From Leptodesmis sichuanensis A121 (GTDB taxonomy: Bacteria > Cyanobacteriota > Cyanobacteriia > Leptolyngbyales > Leptolyngbyaceae), in NCBI RefSeq assembly GCF_021379005.1, contig NZ_CP075171.1, positions 2,604,001 through 2,668,000 of the forward strand: 64,000 nucleotides of DNA, given 5' to 3'. Made by a program: the position numbers and the translations under genes. Below are positions 18,130 to 27,835 of this stretch, one piece after another (the stretch's first letter is position 1; each line of letters starts with the position of its first letter). Under the pieces are notes generated by a model. That model searched no databases and was not told the origin of the DNA. It saw only the letters and a program-made list of their open reading frames with translations.

Positions 18130-18201
18130 TAGCAAGATTTTGTTCTAACTTTGCAAGAAAATGTGCGACTTCATCGAAGGGTTTAGTTACCCTCAGTGAT
18201 T
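18130..18201 (+). promoter_or_regulatory. repeated operator-like leader, copy 2 (before globin gene)
   Basis: TAGCAAGATTTTGTTCTAAC then TTTGCAAGAAAATGTGCGAC and TTCATCGAAGG, closely matching 16161-16229. It lies directly upstream of the globin start. GGGTTTAGTTACCC downstream is a short inverted repeat. Confidence 0.6.
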
Positions 18202-18210
18202 AGAAAAAAT

Positions 18211-18726
18211 ATGTTCGTAACCATTCAGCAGTCAGTTATGGTTAGTCAAAAAACGATCGAAATCGTCAAAGCAACGGCACCGATTTTAAAAGAAAAAGGG
18301 GAAGAGATTACGCGGCGAATGTATGAAATTGCCTTTACCGAGCGACCTGACTACAGACGGGGCTTTGAAAATACATGGATGCAGCATTTCGATGGCGGTG
18401 GGCAGGCACACAAATTAGCAGCGGCTGTTTATGCCTATGCCACTCACATCGATCGCTTGGAGGAATTAACAGGGGCAGTCGATCACATTGCCCATCGTCA
18501 TGTCGCAACTCGCATTTTGCCAGAGCAGTATCCCCTGATTGGTGAAAAGTTGTTGCAGGCGATGAAGGATGTTTTGCAAGATGCTGCAACCGATGAGGTG
18601 ATTGCCGCATGGGCTGAAGCGTATGAGGCTTTAGCCAGCTTGTTTATTCAGAAAGAAAAGGCAATCTATCAACAAGAAGATCAAGTCCTGACGGAACGAT
18701 TGGCAATTGCTAACAATCCTGGTTAG
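18211..18726 (+). CDS. single-domain globin (flavohaemoglobin N-domain type)
   Basis: 171 aa from ATG 18211; GTG 18196 is an alternative. Globin of the flavohaemoglobin/vitreoscilla type, likely binding O2 or NO. Visible are the start VSQKTIEIVKATAPILKEKG, a distal region ITRRMYEIAFTERPDYRRGF and the proximal His region AHRHVATRILPEQYPLIGEKLL. There is no FAD or NAD domain. In the same cassette as the AraC regulator and exporter, with a shared leader, suggesting response to a common signal such as nitrosative stress (inference). Confidence 0.9.
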   Translation: MFVTIQQSVMVSQKTIEIVKATAPILKEKGEEITRRMYEIAFTERPDYRRGFENTWMQHFDGGGQAHKLAAAVYAYATHIDRLEELTGAVDHIAHRHVATRILPEQYPLIGEKLLQAMKDVLQDAATDEVIAAWAEAYEALASLFIQKEKAIYQQEDQVLTERLAIANNPG

Positions 18727-18771
18727 TACCTGGCTCCGTATCCACTATCTTTATTTAGCGAAGAAAACCCT

Positions 18772-19242
18772 ATGGCAACTATTTCTTTACGTTCAATTAA
18801 TTTTTCTGACCGTTTTATACGTCATGCTAACTTTTTGGGGGAACTCACTCCTATTGTCAGCGAGTTGGATAAGAACGATGCTACGTTTGAGATTGTTCAA
18901 GGGTTAGCGGATGATAGACTCATTTCATTTAGATCAGTAAACTTCCCTAACTATTACTTAAGACATCAAGATTTCCGGCTCAAGTTGCAGGAAGGCAATC
19001 CTCCTCTTAGTGGAACACAAGATCGACTATTTGCAGAGGATGCAACTTTCTTTTGGCGACCAGGCAACTCAGATGTTACCGCATCGTCTTTTGCATGTTT
19101 CAACTTTCCCAACCGATTTATACGCCATAGAGAATTTCATCTGTTCATTGAACCGCTGGGCGATGCCGTTTCGTTCCAAGACTCCACATTTAAGATAGAA
19201 TCAGGTTTCATTCCGCCACTAGCACCGCCGGTAGTGAATTAA
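18772..19242 (+). CDS. AbfB-like beta-trefoil protein
   Basis: 156 aa. Repeated blocks of SxxxxNFPxRFIRHxxF type (RSINFSDRFIRHANFLGE, RSVNFPNYYLRHQDF, ACFNFPNRFIRHREFHLFIE) match the arabinofuranosidase-B carbohydrate-binding domain, here as a stand-alone three-repeat trefoil. No signal peptide is seen. Function is probably glycan binding; substrate unknown. It starts 45 bp after the globin stop and may be co-transcribed. Confidence 0.8.
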   Translation: MATISLRSINFSDRFIRHANFLGELTPIVSELDKNDATFEIVQGLADDRLISFRSVNFPNYYLRHQDFRLKLQEGNPPLSGTQDRLFAEDATFFWRPGNSDVTASSFACFNFPNRFIRHREFHLFIEPLGDAVSFQDSTFKIESGFIPPLAPPVVN

Positions 19243-19340
19243 TGGACTGTAGGAAGAGTAATTAGGAAAAGTAACAATGAGGGTAGCTACACTAGAATAA
19301 AACTAATTGCTTCTGAAACCAATTTCCCAATAGCTACCCT

Positions 19341-19553
19341 ATGCAAATCACTCTCAATCTCGACGAATCCCTTCTCAACGAAGCCTTTCAACTCACCAAC
19401 CTCACCACTCAAGAAGAACTGATTAAACTCGCTCTGCAAGAATTTGTGCGATCGCGCCGCAAGAAAAACCTTCTTGACCTCGCGGGACAAATTCAGTTCA
19501 CTCCAGATTTCGACCATAAAGCTCTGCGCGAAACTCGTCATGTTGCTGATTGA
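19341..19553 (+). CDS. vapB: VapB-type antitoxin
   Basis: 70 aa. MQITLNLDESLLNEAFQLTN is the ribbon-helix-helix N terminus of the VapB group (DUF2191), followed by TQEELIKLALQEFVRSRRKKN. It overlaps vapC by 14 bases, and the pair probably autoregulates. The last toxin-antitoxin pair before the attC of the large cassette. Confidence 0.9.
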   Translation: MQITLNLDESLLNEAFQLTNLTTQEELIKLALQEFVRSRRKKNLLDLAGQIQFTPDFDHKALRETRHVAD

Positions 19554-19947
19554 TACATCCGTTTGGATCAGCCTCTTCCGCGATCGCAGTGGTCAAGTTC
19601 GCCAGCAACTCGAAACCCTGCTTGCCAATCGAGAAGTTTTACTCACTCGATTTACTCAACTTGAACTGCTTCAAGGCAGCTTGAATGAGCAAGAATGGGA
19701 TCTCCTTTCCACTTACCTCGAAACACAGGATTACGTTGAGCTTACAAATCAGTCTTGGCAATCAGCAGCCCGTATCTACTTTGATCTACGCCGCCAAGGA
19801 CTTACTGTTCGCAGCCCAATCGATTGCTGTATTGCTCAAGCAGCACTGGAAAACAATTTGCTTCTGATTCACAACGATCGTGACTTTGAAGCCATTGCCC
19901 AAGTGCGCCCCCTTCAAAACCTTCGTTTTCAGCCTCAAATCCTCTAA
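19540..19947 (+). CDS. vapC: VapC PIN-domain ribonuclease toxin
   Basis: 135 aa from ATG 19540 (MLLIDTSVWISLFRD), overlapping the antitoxin end. PIN acidic residues are D in LIDTSVWI, E in FTQLELLQGS, D in RSPIDCCIAQAA and D in LIHNDRDFEAIA. Complete length for the family. It ends 33 bp before an attC. Confidence 0.93.
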   Translation: MLLIDTSVWISLFRDRSGQVRQQLETLLANREVLLTRFTQLELLQGSLNEQEWDLLSTYLETQDYVELTNQSWQSAARIYFDLRRQGLTVRSPIDCCIAQAALENNLLLIHNDRDFEAIAQVRPLQNLRFQPQIL

Positions 19948-19979
19948 TCGTACTTAAAGGTTATCGGTGAGATAAGCCA

Positions 19980-20064
19980 GCTAACAAGTCGTTGGAGCCG
20001 ACCGCCTAGAGATTATCTGTCTATAGTTCGAGGTTGTCTGCGGCGGCTCAACTTGGTCGTTAGC
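19980..20064 (+). other. attC 19 (end of large cassette)
   Basis: R'' GCTAAC, L'' TCGTTGGAGCCG against L' CGGCTCAACTTGG with the extra G, R' GTTAGCT. It closes the cassette 14999-20059. GGTTATCGGTGAG upstream recurs near other attC sites. Confidence 0.88.
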
Positions 20065-20223
20065 TGGCTCCACTTAAAGTCTTTGAGATTGCTTTAAGAA
20101 CACATTGTGTGTTCTACTTATCTACGCCATCATCAGGTTGAGTTATCCAATGGAGTTGCAATCGTATAAAAATTGAGCAAGCGGGATCAGCGATGTCGAG
20201 ACTGCACGCAAACATGCAGTTAA
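20065..20223 (+). other. start of an interrupted cassette
   Basis: About 160 bp after the last plus-oriented attC, without an ORF. It contains the hairpin AGAACACA/TGTGTTCT (20097-20115). It is cut off by ISAzo13 copy B; the remainder of this cassette is not recognisable beyond the IS pile. Confidence 0.5.
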
Positions 20224-20398
20224 GGAGCTTGCAAATAAATAAAATACCAGTCATTTTAGCGGGAGCAGAGCGGAAATATCCCTCTCCTGGCTGAGAATCT
20301 CTAGAACAACACTCTCCTTACCATGCTCGACGACAAGATTAAAGCAAGCCTGAAAGATGCTGCTCGAAAGCTGACTGGACACCGTAAGCGAGATTTTA

Positions 20399-21350
20399 TA
20401 GCCCTACGAAGTGGTGTTAGGACGCTATTCTAGAGATAGAACTAGTGTCAGGAGTCACACTATGCCATCTCCCTACAGTTACGACCTTCGCTGCAAAGCG
20501 ATCGAGGCCGTTGGTCGTGGTGAACGCAAAAGCGAGGTCTGCCGGATGTTGCACATCAGTCGCAACACCTTGGACTTGTGGTTGAAACGTCTGGAACAAA
20601 CGGGAGATTGCCGAGCCGTAACGGGATTTCAAACCGGCAGTCGGCAAAAAATTACGGATTGGGATCGCTTTCGCGCCTTTGTCCAACAGCATGGTGGCAA
20701 GACGCAAGCGCAGATGGCTCAATTGTGGGGAGACAACGTCAGTCAACAGAACATCAGTGATGCCTTGAAAAAGATTGGGGTGAGTCGGAAAAAAAAACTT
20801 ACGGCTACCGAGAACGAGATGAACTCCAGCGTCAAGCGTTCCGCGAGCAGTTGAAGACGAAATCGGCAGACGAGATTATCTATGTAGATGAAGCAGGCAT
20901 TGACAACCGCGAGGATTATCCCTATGGCTACTGCGAAATTGGACAACGCTTTGCTGCCTTTAAATCAGGCAAACGGACGGAGCGAGTGAGTTGGATAGCG
21001 GCACTGTGTCAACGTCACCTAATTGCCCCTCTGACCTTTGAAGGCTCATGTAACCGAGACTTGTTCGAGATGTGGTTAGAGCACTGTTTGCTGCCTCAGT
21101 TGCAACCAGGTAGGGTGATTGTGATTGACAATGCTAGTTTTCACCGCTCTCAATACATTGATGAAATCGTGGCTGCAGTAGGCTGTGAGATTTGGTATCT
21201 ACCCGCCTATTCCCCTGACTTAAATCAAATTGAGCATTGGTGGTTTGTGCTCAAAAATTGGATGCGACAACGCTGGGATGAATTTGACAGTTTTCGTGAC
21301 TGTGTTGATGCTGCTTTCAAATATTGTCCTAACGTGCTTTCGTAGGGCTA
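20399..21350 (+). mobile_element. IS630-family element inside ISAzo13 copy B
   Basis: 952 bp with ends TAGCCCTACGAAG / TAGCCCTACGAAA (inverted) and a TA duplication (20397-20398, 21351-21352). Confidence 0.92.
20462..21345 (+). CDS. IS630-family transposase, probable programmed -1 frameshift
   Basis: ORF1 (ATG 20462 to 20854) has MPSPYSYDLRCKAIEAVGRG and the HTH CRMLHISRNTLDLWLKRLEQ. ORF2 (to 21345) has DEAGIDNREDYPYG, VIVIDNASFHRS and LPAYSPDLNQIEHWW, the D-D-E catalytic triad. A run of nine A (20789-20797) followed by C lets a -1 slip join ORF1 to KKTYGYRERDELQRQAFREQ, the expected family sequence. This arrangement is usual for the family, so the element may be functional. Confidence 0.88.
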
Positions 21351-21549
21351 TATCGCAAAAGTTGCAGAGGACTATTTTGACGGTTCAGCCCGGAAAACGG
21401 AAACGGTTTTAGGGTGGAATCGCGCCAGTGTGCAACTGGGTCTGCATGAACGCCGCAGTGGAATCACCTGTGTTGATAACTATCGAGCTAGAGGGCGGCA
21501 TAAAAGCGAAGTGGTGTTGGTCAATTTGGAAGCCGATATTGCCAGTTTA

Positions 21550-22870
21550 GGAGCTTGCAAATAAATAAAATACCAGTCATTTTAGCGGGAGCAGAGCGGA
21601 AATATCCCTCTCCTGGCTGAGAATCTCTAGAACAACACTCTCCTTACCATGCTCGACGACAAGATTAAAGCAAGCCTGAAAGATGCTGCTCGAAAGCTGA
21701 CTGGACACCGTAAGCGAGATTTTATCGCAAAAGTTGCAGAGGACTATTTTGACGGTTCAGCCCGGAAAACGGAAACGGTTTTAGGGTGGAATCGCGCCAG
21801 TGTGCAACTGGGTCTGCATGAACGCCGCAGTGGAATCACCTGTGTTGATAACTATCGAGCTAGAGGGCGGCATAAAAGCGAAGTGGTGTTGGTCAATTTG
21901 GAAGCCGATATTGCCAGTTTAGTGGACAGGCAAGCCCAAGCTGATCCGAAATTTCAATCGACCTTCTTATATGCTCGTATCAGTGCCCAAGCCGTCCGAG
22001 ATGCCTTAAGTGAGCAGAAGGGCTACGACGAGGAACAACTGCCTTCGCGTCAGACCATTGGGGCAATTCTCAATCGCATGGGATATCGCCTAAAAAAACA
22101 CAAAAAGTCAAACCGTTGAAGAAGATCGCTCAAACCGATGCCATCTTTGACAATGTTGCTCAAGAGAATCAACGGGCTGATGCCAATCCGAAGTCCTTGA
22201 GGCTCTCGATTGACACCAAAGCCAAAGTTAAGATCGGCAATCTATCGCGTAATGGCAAGGATCGCACTCTAGAAGCCAGAAAAGCCGACGACCACGATAG
22301 TGAGTGGCAGTCGGTGTTAGTGCCTTTGGCATTCTCAATCTCGACAACGACGAGTTGTCGATTTACTTCGGTCAATCGGCTGAAACCAGCGATTTTATAG
22401 CCGATTGTTTGGAGTGGTGGTGGCAGGACAATCAAGACCATTACCCGGAGATTGAGGAATGGGTGATCAATTTAGATGGAGGACCCGCCACTCGCAGTGA
22501 TCGCACTCAGTTCATCAAACGCATGGTTGAACTCGCCCAAACGATCATGCTCCCGATTCGATTGATTTACTACCCGCCTTATCACAGTAAATACAATGCC
22601 ATTGAACGATGCTGGGCAGCGCTTGAGCAGTATTGGAATGGAGCCATCTTGGATTCGGTAGAAGCGGCAGTTCAATGGGCCAGTCACATGACCTGGAAAG
22701 CAATGAATCCAGTCGTTTATCTGGTTGAAGGCATTTATGAAAAAGGGGTCAAGGTATTGGCTGAGGAGCTAGCAGATTATCTCCCTTTCTGGCAACGGTC
22801 TGAAGCTCTGCCCAAATGGGATATTACTATTCTCCCCGATTGATTGGGATATTATTTAATTGCAAACCCC
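21550..22870 (+). mobile_element. ISAzo13 copy C, inserted in copy B
   Basis: 1321 bp, apparently identical to copy A, including the internal deletion. TTA duplications lie at 21547-21549 and 22871-22873 within the copy B transposase frame. Confidence 0.92.
21649..22843 (+). pseudogene. ISAzo13 transposase, copy C, frameshifted
   Basis: ORF1 21649-22119, the A-run slip site at 22092-22098, then the same TTT deletion as copy A that separates the C-terminal catalytic part (22304-22843). Because the mutation is shared, one of A and C derives from the other after inactivation, so an active transposase must have moved it in trans. Confidence 0.85.
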
Positions 22871-23826
22871 TTAGTGGACAGGCAAGCCCAAGCTGATCCG
22901 AAATTTCAATCGACCTTCTTATATGCTCGTATCAGTGCCCAAGCCGTCCGAGATGCCTTAAGTGAGCAGAAGGGCTACGACGAGGAACAACTGCCTTCGC
23001 GTCAGACCATTGGGGCAATTCTCAATCGCATGGGATATCGCCTAAAAAAACACAAAAAGTCAAACCGTTGAAGAAGATCGCTCAAACCGATGCCATCTTT
23101 GACAATGTTGCTCAAGAGAATCAACGGGCTGATGCCAATCCGAAGTCCTTGAGGCTCTCGATTGACACCAAAGCCAAAGTTAAGATCGGCAATCTATCGC
23201 GTAATGGCAAGGATCGCACTCTAGAAGCCAGAAAAGCCGACGACCACGATAGTGAGTGGCAGTCGGTGTTAGTGCCTTTTGGCATTCTCAATCTCGACAA
23301 CGACGAGTTGTCGATTTACTTCGGTCAATCGGCTGAAACCAGCGATTTTATAGCCGATTGTTTGGAGTGGTGGTGGCAGGACAATCAAGACCATTACCCG
23401 GAGATTGAGGAATGGGTGATCAATTTAGATGGAGGACCCGCCACTCGCAGTGATCGCACTCAGTTCATCAAACGCATGGTTGAACTCGCCCAAACGATCA
23501 TGCTCCCGATTCGATTGATTTACTACCCGCCTTATCACAGTAAATACAATGCCATTGAACGATGCTGGGCAGCGCTTGAGCAGTATTGGAATGGAGCCAT
23601 CTTGGATTCGGTAGAAGCGGCAGTTCAATGGGCCAGTCACATGACCTGGAAAGCAATGAATCCAGTCGTTTATCTGGTTGAAGGCATTTATGAAAAAGGG
23701 GTCAAGGTATTGGCTGAGGAGCTAGCAGATTATCTCCCTTTCTGGCAACGGTCTGAAGCTCTGCCCAAATGGGATATTACTATTCTCCCCGATTGATTGG
23801 GATATTATTTAATTGCAAACCCCTAA

Positions 23827-23920
23827 GGAGAGTGTTGTTCTAGAGATTCTCAGCCAGGAGAGGGATATTTCCGCTCTGCTCCCGCTAAAATGACTGGTAT
23901 TTTATTTATTTGCAAGCTCC
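23827..23920 (-). mobile_element. ISAzo13 left-end fragment, copy D, inverted
   Basis: 94 bp reverse-complementary to the first bases of the other copies (TACCAGTCATTTTAGCGGGA region). It is flanked on its right by TAA, and was inserted in the 3' part of an IS256-family transposase. Copy B inserted at the TTA just upstream of copy D's start codon; the rest of copy D is gone. Confidence 0.85.
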
Positions 23921-25084
23921 TAACCATCGCTTCTGAGCGCTCTGGACAAGCTTGAAGACCAACGACAGAATGCTGTCCTGGGAGACACAGCCTCGCGTTT
24001 TATCGGTTCTCAAGCGCACCGTGGCAAAAGTGGATTCAATTGGATTGGTGGTGCGCAGATGCACCCAATGCTCAGCCGGGAAATCATAGAATGCCAACAA
24101 TGCGGATCGGTCTTTGGCTAAACACTCCGTGGCTTTAGGATACTTGGCTGCGTAGGTTTTGATGAATCGCTCAAAAGCCTTTTCTGCCTCATCTTTGGTG
24201 GCTGCCAGGTAGATTTGATGTAAAGCCGACTTGGCGTGGGGTTGCTGGCTTTTAGGTAAGTGGTTGAGGACATTCGCCGTTTTATGCACCCAACAACGTT
24301 GGATGCGGGTGGACGGAAATACCTGCGCGAGGGCTTTCCAAAATCCCAATGCACCATCTCCAATCGCCAACTCTGGTGCTTGCTTGAGTCCCTGGTCTTG
24401 TAAGCGTAACAACAACGGTTTCCAACTCAACTCGGACTCGCGAAATCCAGCTTCGAGTCCGAGCAATTCCTTGCTGCCCGTATCCGTCACTCCGATCAGG
24501 ACTAAAATACATTGTCGGTCATCTTCGTTGCGGATGTTGAAGTAAATCCCATCTGCCCAAACATACACATACCGCTTGCCACTGAGCGTTCGCTGTTGCC
24601 ACTGCTGGTGCTCCTGAGTCCACTTCGCTTTGAGGCGGCTGATGGTACTCGCAGATAACCCGTCTGCCTGGGTGCCCAGCAACGATGCCAAAGCTTCTGA
24701 AAAATCCCCAGTCGAGACTCCTTTGAGGTACAACCAGGGCAACACCTCCTCAACACTTTGAGCGCGCTTCAAATACGGCGGCAACAACAGCGAATTAAAC
24801 TTAATCCCCTGTCCGCTTCGGTCTCGCACTTTCGGAACTTGAATTTCAACCGCTCCAACCCCAGTCACAATGCTTCGTTCAGGCAAGTAGCCATTGCGCA
24901 CGACCGCCTGTCGTCCTTGCTCATCTTTGAGGCTCTGGTATTGGGCTAAAAACTCCTGCAACTCGACTTCAACTGCTTGGGCAATGATTTGACGCGCACC
25001 GTTACGAACCAGTTCAGTCAGCGCATCGCTAAATGTTCCAGGCTCATCTGGTGTTTTGAATGAAACCAGTTTATCTTGAGTCAT
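23918..25084 (-). pseudogene. IS256-family (mutator type) transposase, 3' truncated
   Basis: 388 residues identical to the intact copy up to SAQKRWL, then four residues read from ISAzo13. About 30 C-terminal residues are missing. The DDE residues remain (YVWADGIYFNIR, LAIGDGALGFWKAL, TNPIESTFATVR). Confidence 0.9.
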
Positions 25085-25174
25085 CGGTGTATTCCTGTTT
25101 GCTGGTGTTTGTTTCTATCCAGCAGGGTACGCCGTTTTTTCATTCTTGCCGTACACCAGAATTAAACATAGCTC
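23921..25174 (-). mobile_element. IS256-family element, truncated copy
   Basis: The upstream end is intact, with GAGCTATGTTTAATTCTGG on the minus strand ending at 25174. The 3' end is replaced by ISAzo13 copy D. The full copy is at 30593-31990 in opposite orientation. Confidence 0.9.
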
Positions 25175-25407
25175 CTTTGCTAGTCCAAAATGCCTGTATA
25201 GACGACTGCTACTGGGCTATCTGCTTTAAGTGTATTCATGATAACCGATAGTTCAAAACATAGCAGTAGGCTCTTACAGCACTAAATACCCCTACAAAAG
25301 CTTAATGTAAGAATTCTTAAAATGCTGCTCCGTCAGTGGCTCTGGGGTGCTTAATGCTGTCTGTCAACAGATAACCCTTCAATCGCTGCCCTACCCAAAG
25401 CTGAGCA
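25175..25407 (-). other. remains of an interrupted cassette
   Basis: No credible ORF. This is the start of the next minus-oriented cassette, cut by IS256. It marks the meeting point of the two opposed arrays. Confidence 0.5.
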
Positions 25408-25494
25408 GTATAACGTTCCGGCTGAGCGGCTGCAAGTAGCTTTTGAAACACCACCAAGATCTCTCAACAGTCCGCTCCAGTCGGGTTGTTATAC
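25408..25494 (-). other. attC R16 (minus orientation)
   Basis: Read on the minus strand: R'' GTATAAC, L'' CCGACTGGAGCGG, L' CCGCTCAGCCGG with one extra G in L'', R' GTTATAC. The site follows the stop of the 467-residue gene by 25 bp. The unusual GTTATAC core also appears at the start of this cassette. Confidence 0.92.
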
Positions 25495-25518
25495 CGCTGT
25501 AAGCAATCCAGAGTTATT

Positions 25519-26922
25519 TCATAACACAGAAGATAACCAAGTCCAACCAGCAGGTATTGTTCTCATCAAAACCTGAGCCAAAGTAGACAGTCTCTTTCCC
25601 CAATTAACAGACTTATCATACACTTGATCCGCACTCTCCAAAATATCTTTGGCACGTTTCAAACTATCTTCTATGGTTTTTGGATCAGGAGATTTATCGG
25701 CTGCCTCCTCTTCAGCATCTTCAATAGCTCTCACTGCACGATTGCGAACCTTTTCAGGAGCATCAATCTGCAAAACTTCTGCACGAAAAAGGGCAAAAGC
25801 CTCACCTAACTGACGAACATCTTGACCACTGAGTCCTTCGTTAATTTTGGTCACTACTTTGTTATTGTTTCCAACAACGTTCCCATCACCTGTGATTGTT
25901 ATATTCATCGTCATTGTTCTCTCCGAAATAATATGCTCTACCAAAGTTTCAACAGCTTCTCTATCATGCGATGATTGATGCAAGTAAAGCTCTGAGCACA
26001 TCTTGATCATCGCTCTTCGATCTGTTCGCGGATTCATTAAAGCCCTTACAGGGAAGATAACATCTTCAAACCGTGGCGTTACCTCATCAAAATCAGTCAG
26101 AATCTGGCCATCGTATAATCCTCTAACATATTTTCTTTCCATCCAATCAATACATTGATCAATAGTGTTATCAATACTGTGGCGTTCACACGGATTAAAA
26201 TGAGAATAGACAAAGAAAGTACCTTCTTCTCGGTCTACAGTTCCTCGGAATAAAACTGCTGCTGTTACATCAATAGCATCAGGTTTGATCCGTGAAATAT
26301 CTATCTTATTAGCGTACAAGTACATTCTTGGAATATTTCTAGGTGCATAAGTAGGCAGTATTTCCTCATCTGCCCAATAGCGAATTTGCCCAAAAATACT
26401 ACAAATCACTGCCCCTTTGCGTTCTATGTCTTCAATAACCCTTTCATATAAATTTCTTGGTAAACCAACCAGCAAACCTTTGTGTGCAATTCCGGATGAG
26501 GTGGCACATAGGAAATGTAATCTCTCACCTCCTATTTGCTTCCCCAATAATCGTAAACATCCAACACCACCCTTAACCATTTCAGATTTACCATAGGGGT
26601 CGAAAACCACATGGTTTCTCTCACGCGCTACGACAAAGTGTTGAGCTGCTTCGCGAGAGTGACGAGCATCTCGTGTATAGTATTGACCCGGTGCCCTTGG
26701 AATCCAATGGATAAGTTGAAAGTCTTTAAGCAAAACTTGACAGGTATCATATACTTGCCTTGTTTGGAGAACATCTTGCCAAAAATGACTCTCGCTCCAA
26801 TACTCGACTCTTTTGCGTCCTTGGACACGCAGAAAATCCTTCTTGAGTAAACCTCGTGATTGAAGGTACTCCTTGATAAAGTCTAAAATATTGTGATCTG
26901 CTCGTCCAACGCCAAGTGTCAT
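25519..26922 (-). CDS. unknown cassette protein with GDGNVVGNNN segment
   Basis: 467 aa, sole gene of the cassette 25414-27131, with a 204-bp leader that could hold its own promoter. I recognise no family for residues 1-330 (YWSESHFWQDVLQTRQVYDT, VVFDPYGKSEMVKGGVGCLR, YWADEEILPTYAPRNIPRMY). Near residue 340 MNITITGDGNVVGNNNKVV resembles the Gly/Asn linker found in cyanobacterial conflict-system and NTPase-associated proteins. Charged helices follow, then a hydrophobic C-terminal end (TLAQVLMRTIPAGWTWLSSV). A defence role is possible but unproven. AT-rich, unlike the adjacent short cassettes. Confidence 0.75.
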   Translation of the reverse strand: MTLGVGRADHNILDFIKEYLQSRGLLKKDFLRVQGRKRVEYWSESHFWQDVLQTRQVYDTCQVLLKDFQLIHWIPRAPGQYYTRDARHSREAAQHFVVARERNHVVFDPYGKSEMVKGGVGCLRLLGKQIGGERLHFLCATSSGIAHKGLLVGLPRNLYERVIEDIERKGAVICSIFGQIRYWADEEILPTYAPRNIPRMYLYANKIDISRIKPDAIDVTAAVLFRGTVDREEGTFFVYSHFNPCERHSIDNTIDQCIDWMERKYVRGLYDGQILTDFDEVTPRFEDVIFPVRALMNPRTDRRAMIKMCSELYLHQSSHDREAVETLVEHIISERTMTMNITITGDGNVVGNNNKVVTKINEGLSGQDVRQLGEAFALFRAEVLQIDAPEKVRNRAVRAIEDAEEEAADKSPDPKTIEDSLKRAKDILESADQVYDKSVNWGKRLSTLAQVLMRTIPAGWTWLSSVL

Positions 26923-27125
26923 AATTCACTAAAACAGCTTTTGATGATGTATCTGATACAAACTAGCCTGTTAGATGCACTATCTGTATCCTAATTCTTG
27001 GATTTGCGGAGCCTTTCATAATTAACCATAAAATTAACTTTCTTCAGCAAGACTTGCCCAGCCACCTCCAGATTGACAACCTAGCAGACCATCTTCCGCT
27101 TGCTGTCTCCATCAAAGAGTAGGCG

Positions 27126-27211
27126 GTATAACGTTGCTGTTCAGCGGTTGCGGATCAATCTTGCTCCCCTACAGCCAGAACTCACCAATCCGTTGCAACA
27201 GCGTTGTTAGC
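27126..27211 (-). other. attC R15
   Basis: 86 bp; R' on the minus strand is GTTATAC, made by joining to the cassette that starts TTATAC; R'' is GCTAAC. Confidence 0.9.
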
Positions 27212-27747
27212 TCAGCGACGCACAGATCGCCCTTCAACCACGCCTCACCCCCAATCTCCTGGCCGGTTTTGGGATGCCCGATCGCCTCTCGCTATGGCCC
27301 TCACCGACACCCTTCTGGGCGCTTTCGCAACCACAGCTAACCCGCAAACCACGGCCTTGCCTGACAAGCTTCTGGGCGGTTTCGGGCTGACCGATCACGC
27401 TGAAGCACGAGTGCAAGGACTGAGCGCGGAGTTAGCTAACGGTGCTGTTCAGCGGTTGTGGATCAATCTTGCCCCCCTACAGCCAGAACTCACCAATCCG
27501 TTGCAACAGCGTTGTTAGCTCAGCGACGCACTAATCGACCCCTAACCACGCCTCACTCACAATCTCCTGGCCGGTTGCGGGATCACCGATCGCCCCTCGC
27601 TATGGCCCTTACCGACACCCTGCTGGGCGCTTTCGCAACCACCAACAGGACTCAAATGACGGCCTCAACTGACAAGCTTCTGGGCGGTTTCGGGCTGACC
27701 AATCCCGCTGAAGCACGAGTGTAAGGTCTGGCGGCGGAGCTAGCTAA
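27132..27747 (-). repeat. two non-coding ~308-bp cassettes, minus orientation
   Basis: Units 27132-27439 and 27440-27747. Same family as the left array, now reading on the minus strand. They lie between the unknown 467-residue gene cassette and the RelE cassette. Confidence 0.85.
27435..27519 (-). other. attC R14
   Basis: 85 bp, same loop as attC 4 and 7 of the left array. Confidence 0.9.
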
Positions 27748-27827
27748 CGGTGAAGTTGTGCGGCGGCAGATAAGCTTGAACACCCACCGATAACCTCTAT
27801 TCCGTCCGCACCAACGCAGTGTTAGGC
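27743..27827 (-). other. attC R13 (end of RelE cassette)
   Basis: Minus strand: R'' GCCTAAC (perfect core), L'' GCGTTGGTGCGG, L' CCGCACAACTTC with the extra G, R' GTTAGC. The loop contains GAGGTTATCGGTGGGTG. It starts 8 bp after the toxin stop. Confidence 0.92.
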
Positions 27828-27835
27828 TGCTGGGG

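Larger units (their letters stand above)
20224..23823 (+). mobile_element. ISAzo13 copy B, interrupted by IS630 and by ISAzo13 copy C
   Basis: TAA duplications at 20221-20223 and 23824-23826 bracket a composite. Parts of copy B are 20224-20398, 21351-21549 and 22871-23823. The C-terminal transposase frame of copy B (23068-23796, 242 aa) keeps TTTT at 23277-23280 and is intact, unlike copies A and C. The N-terminal frame is split by both insertions. Confidence 0.9.
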
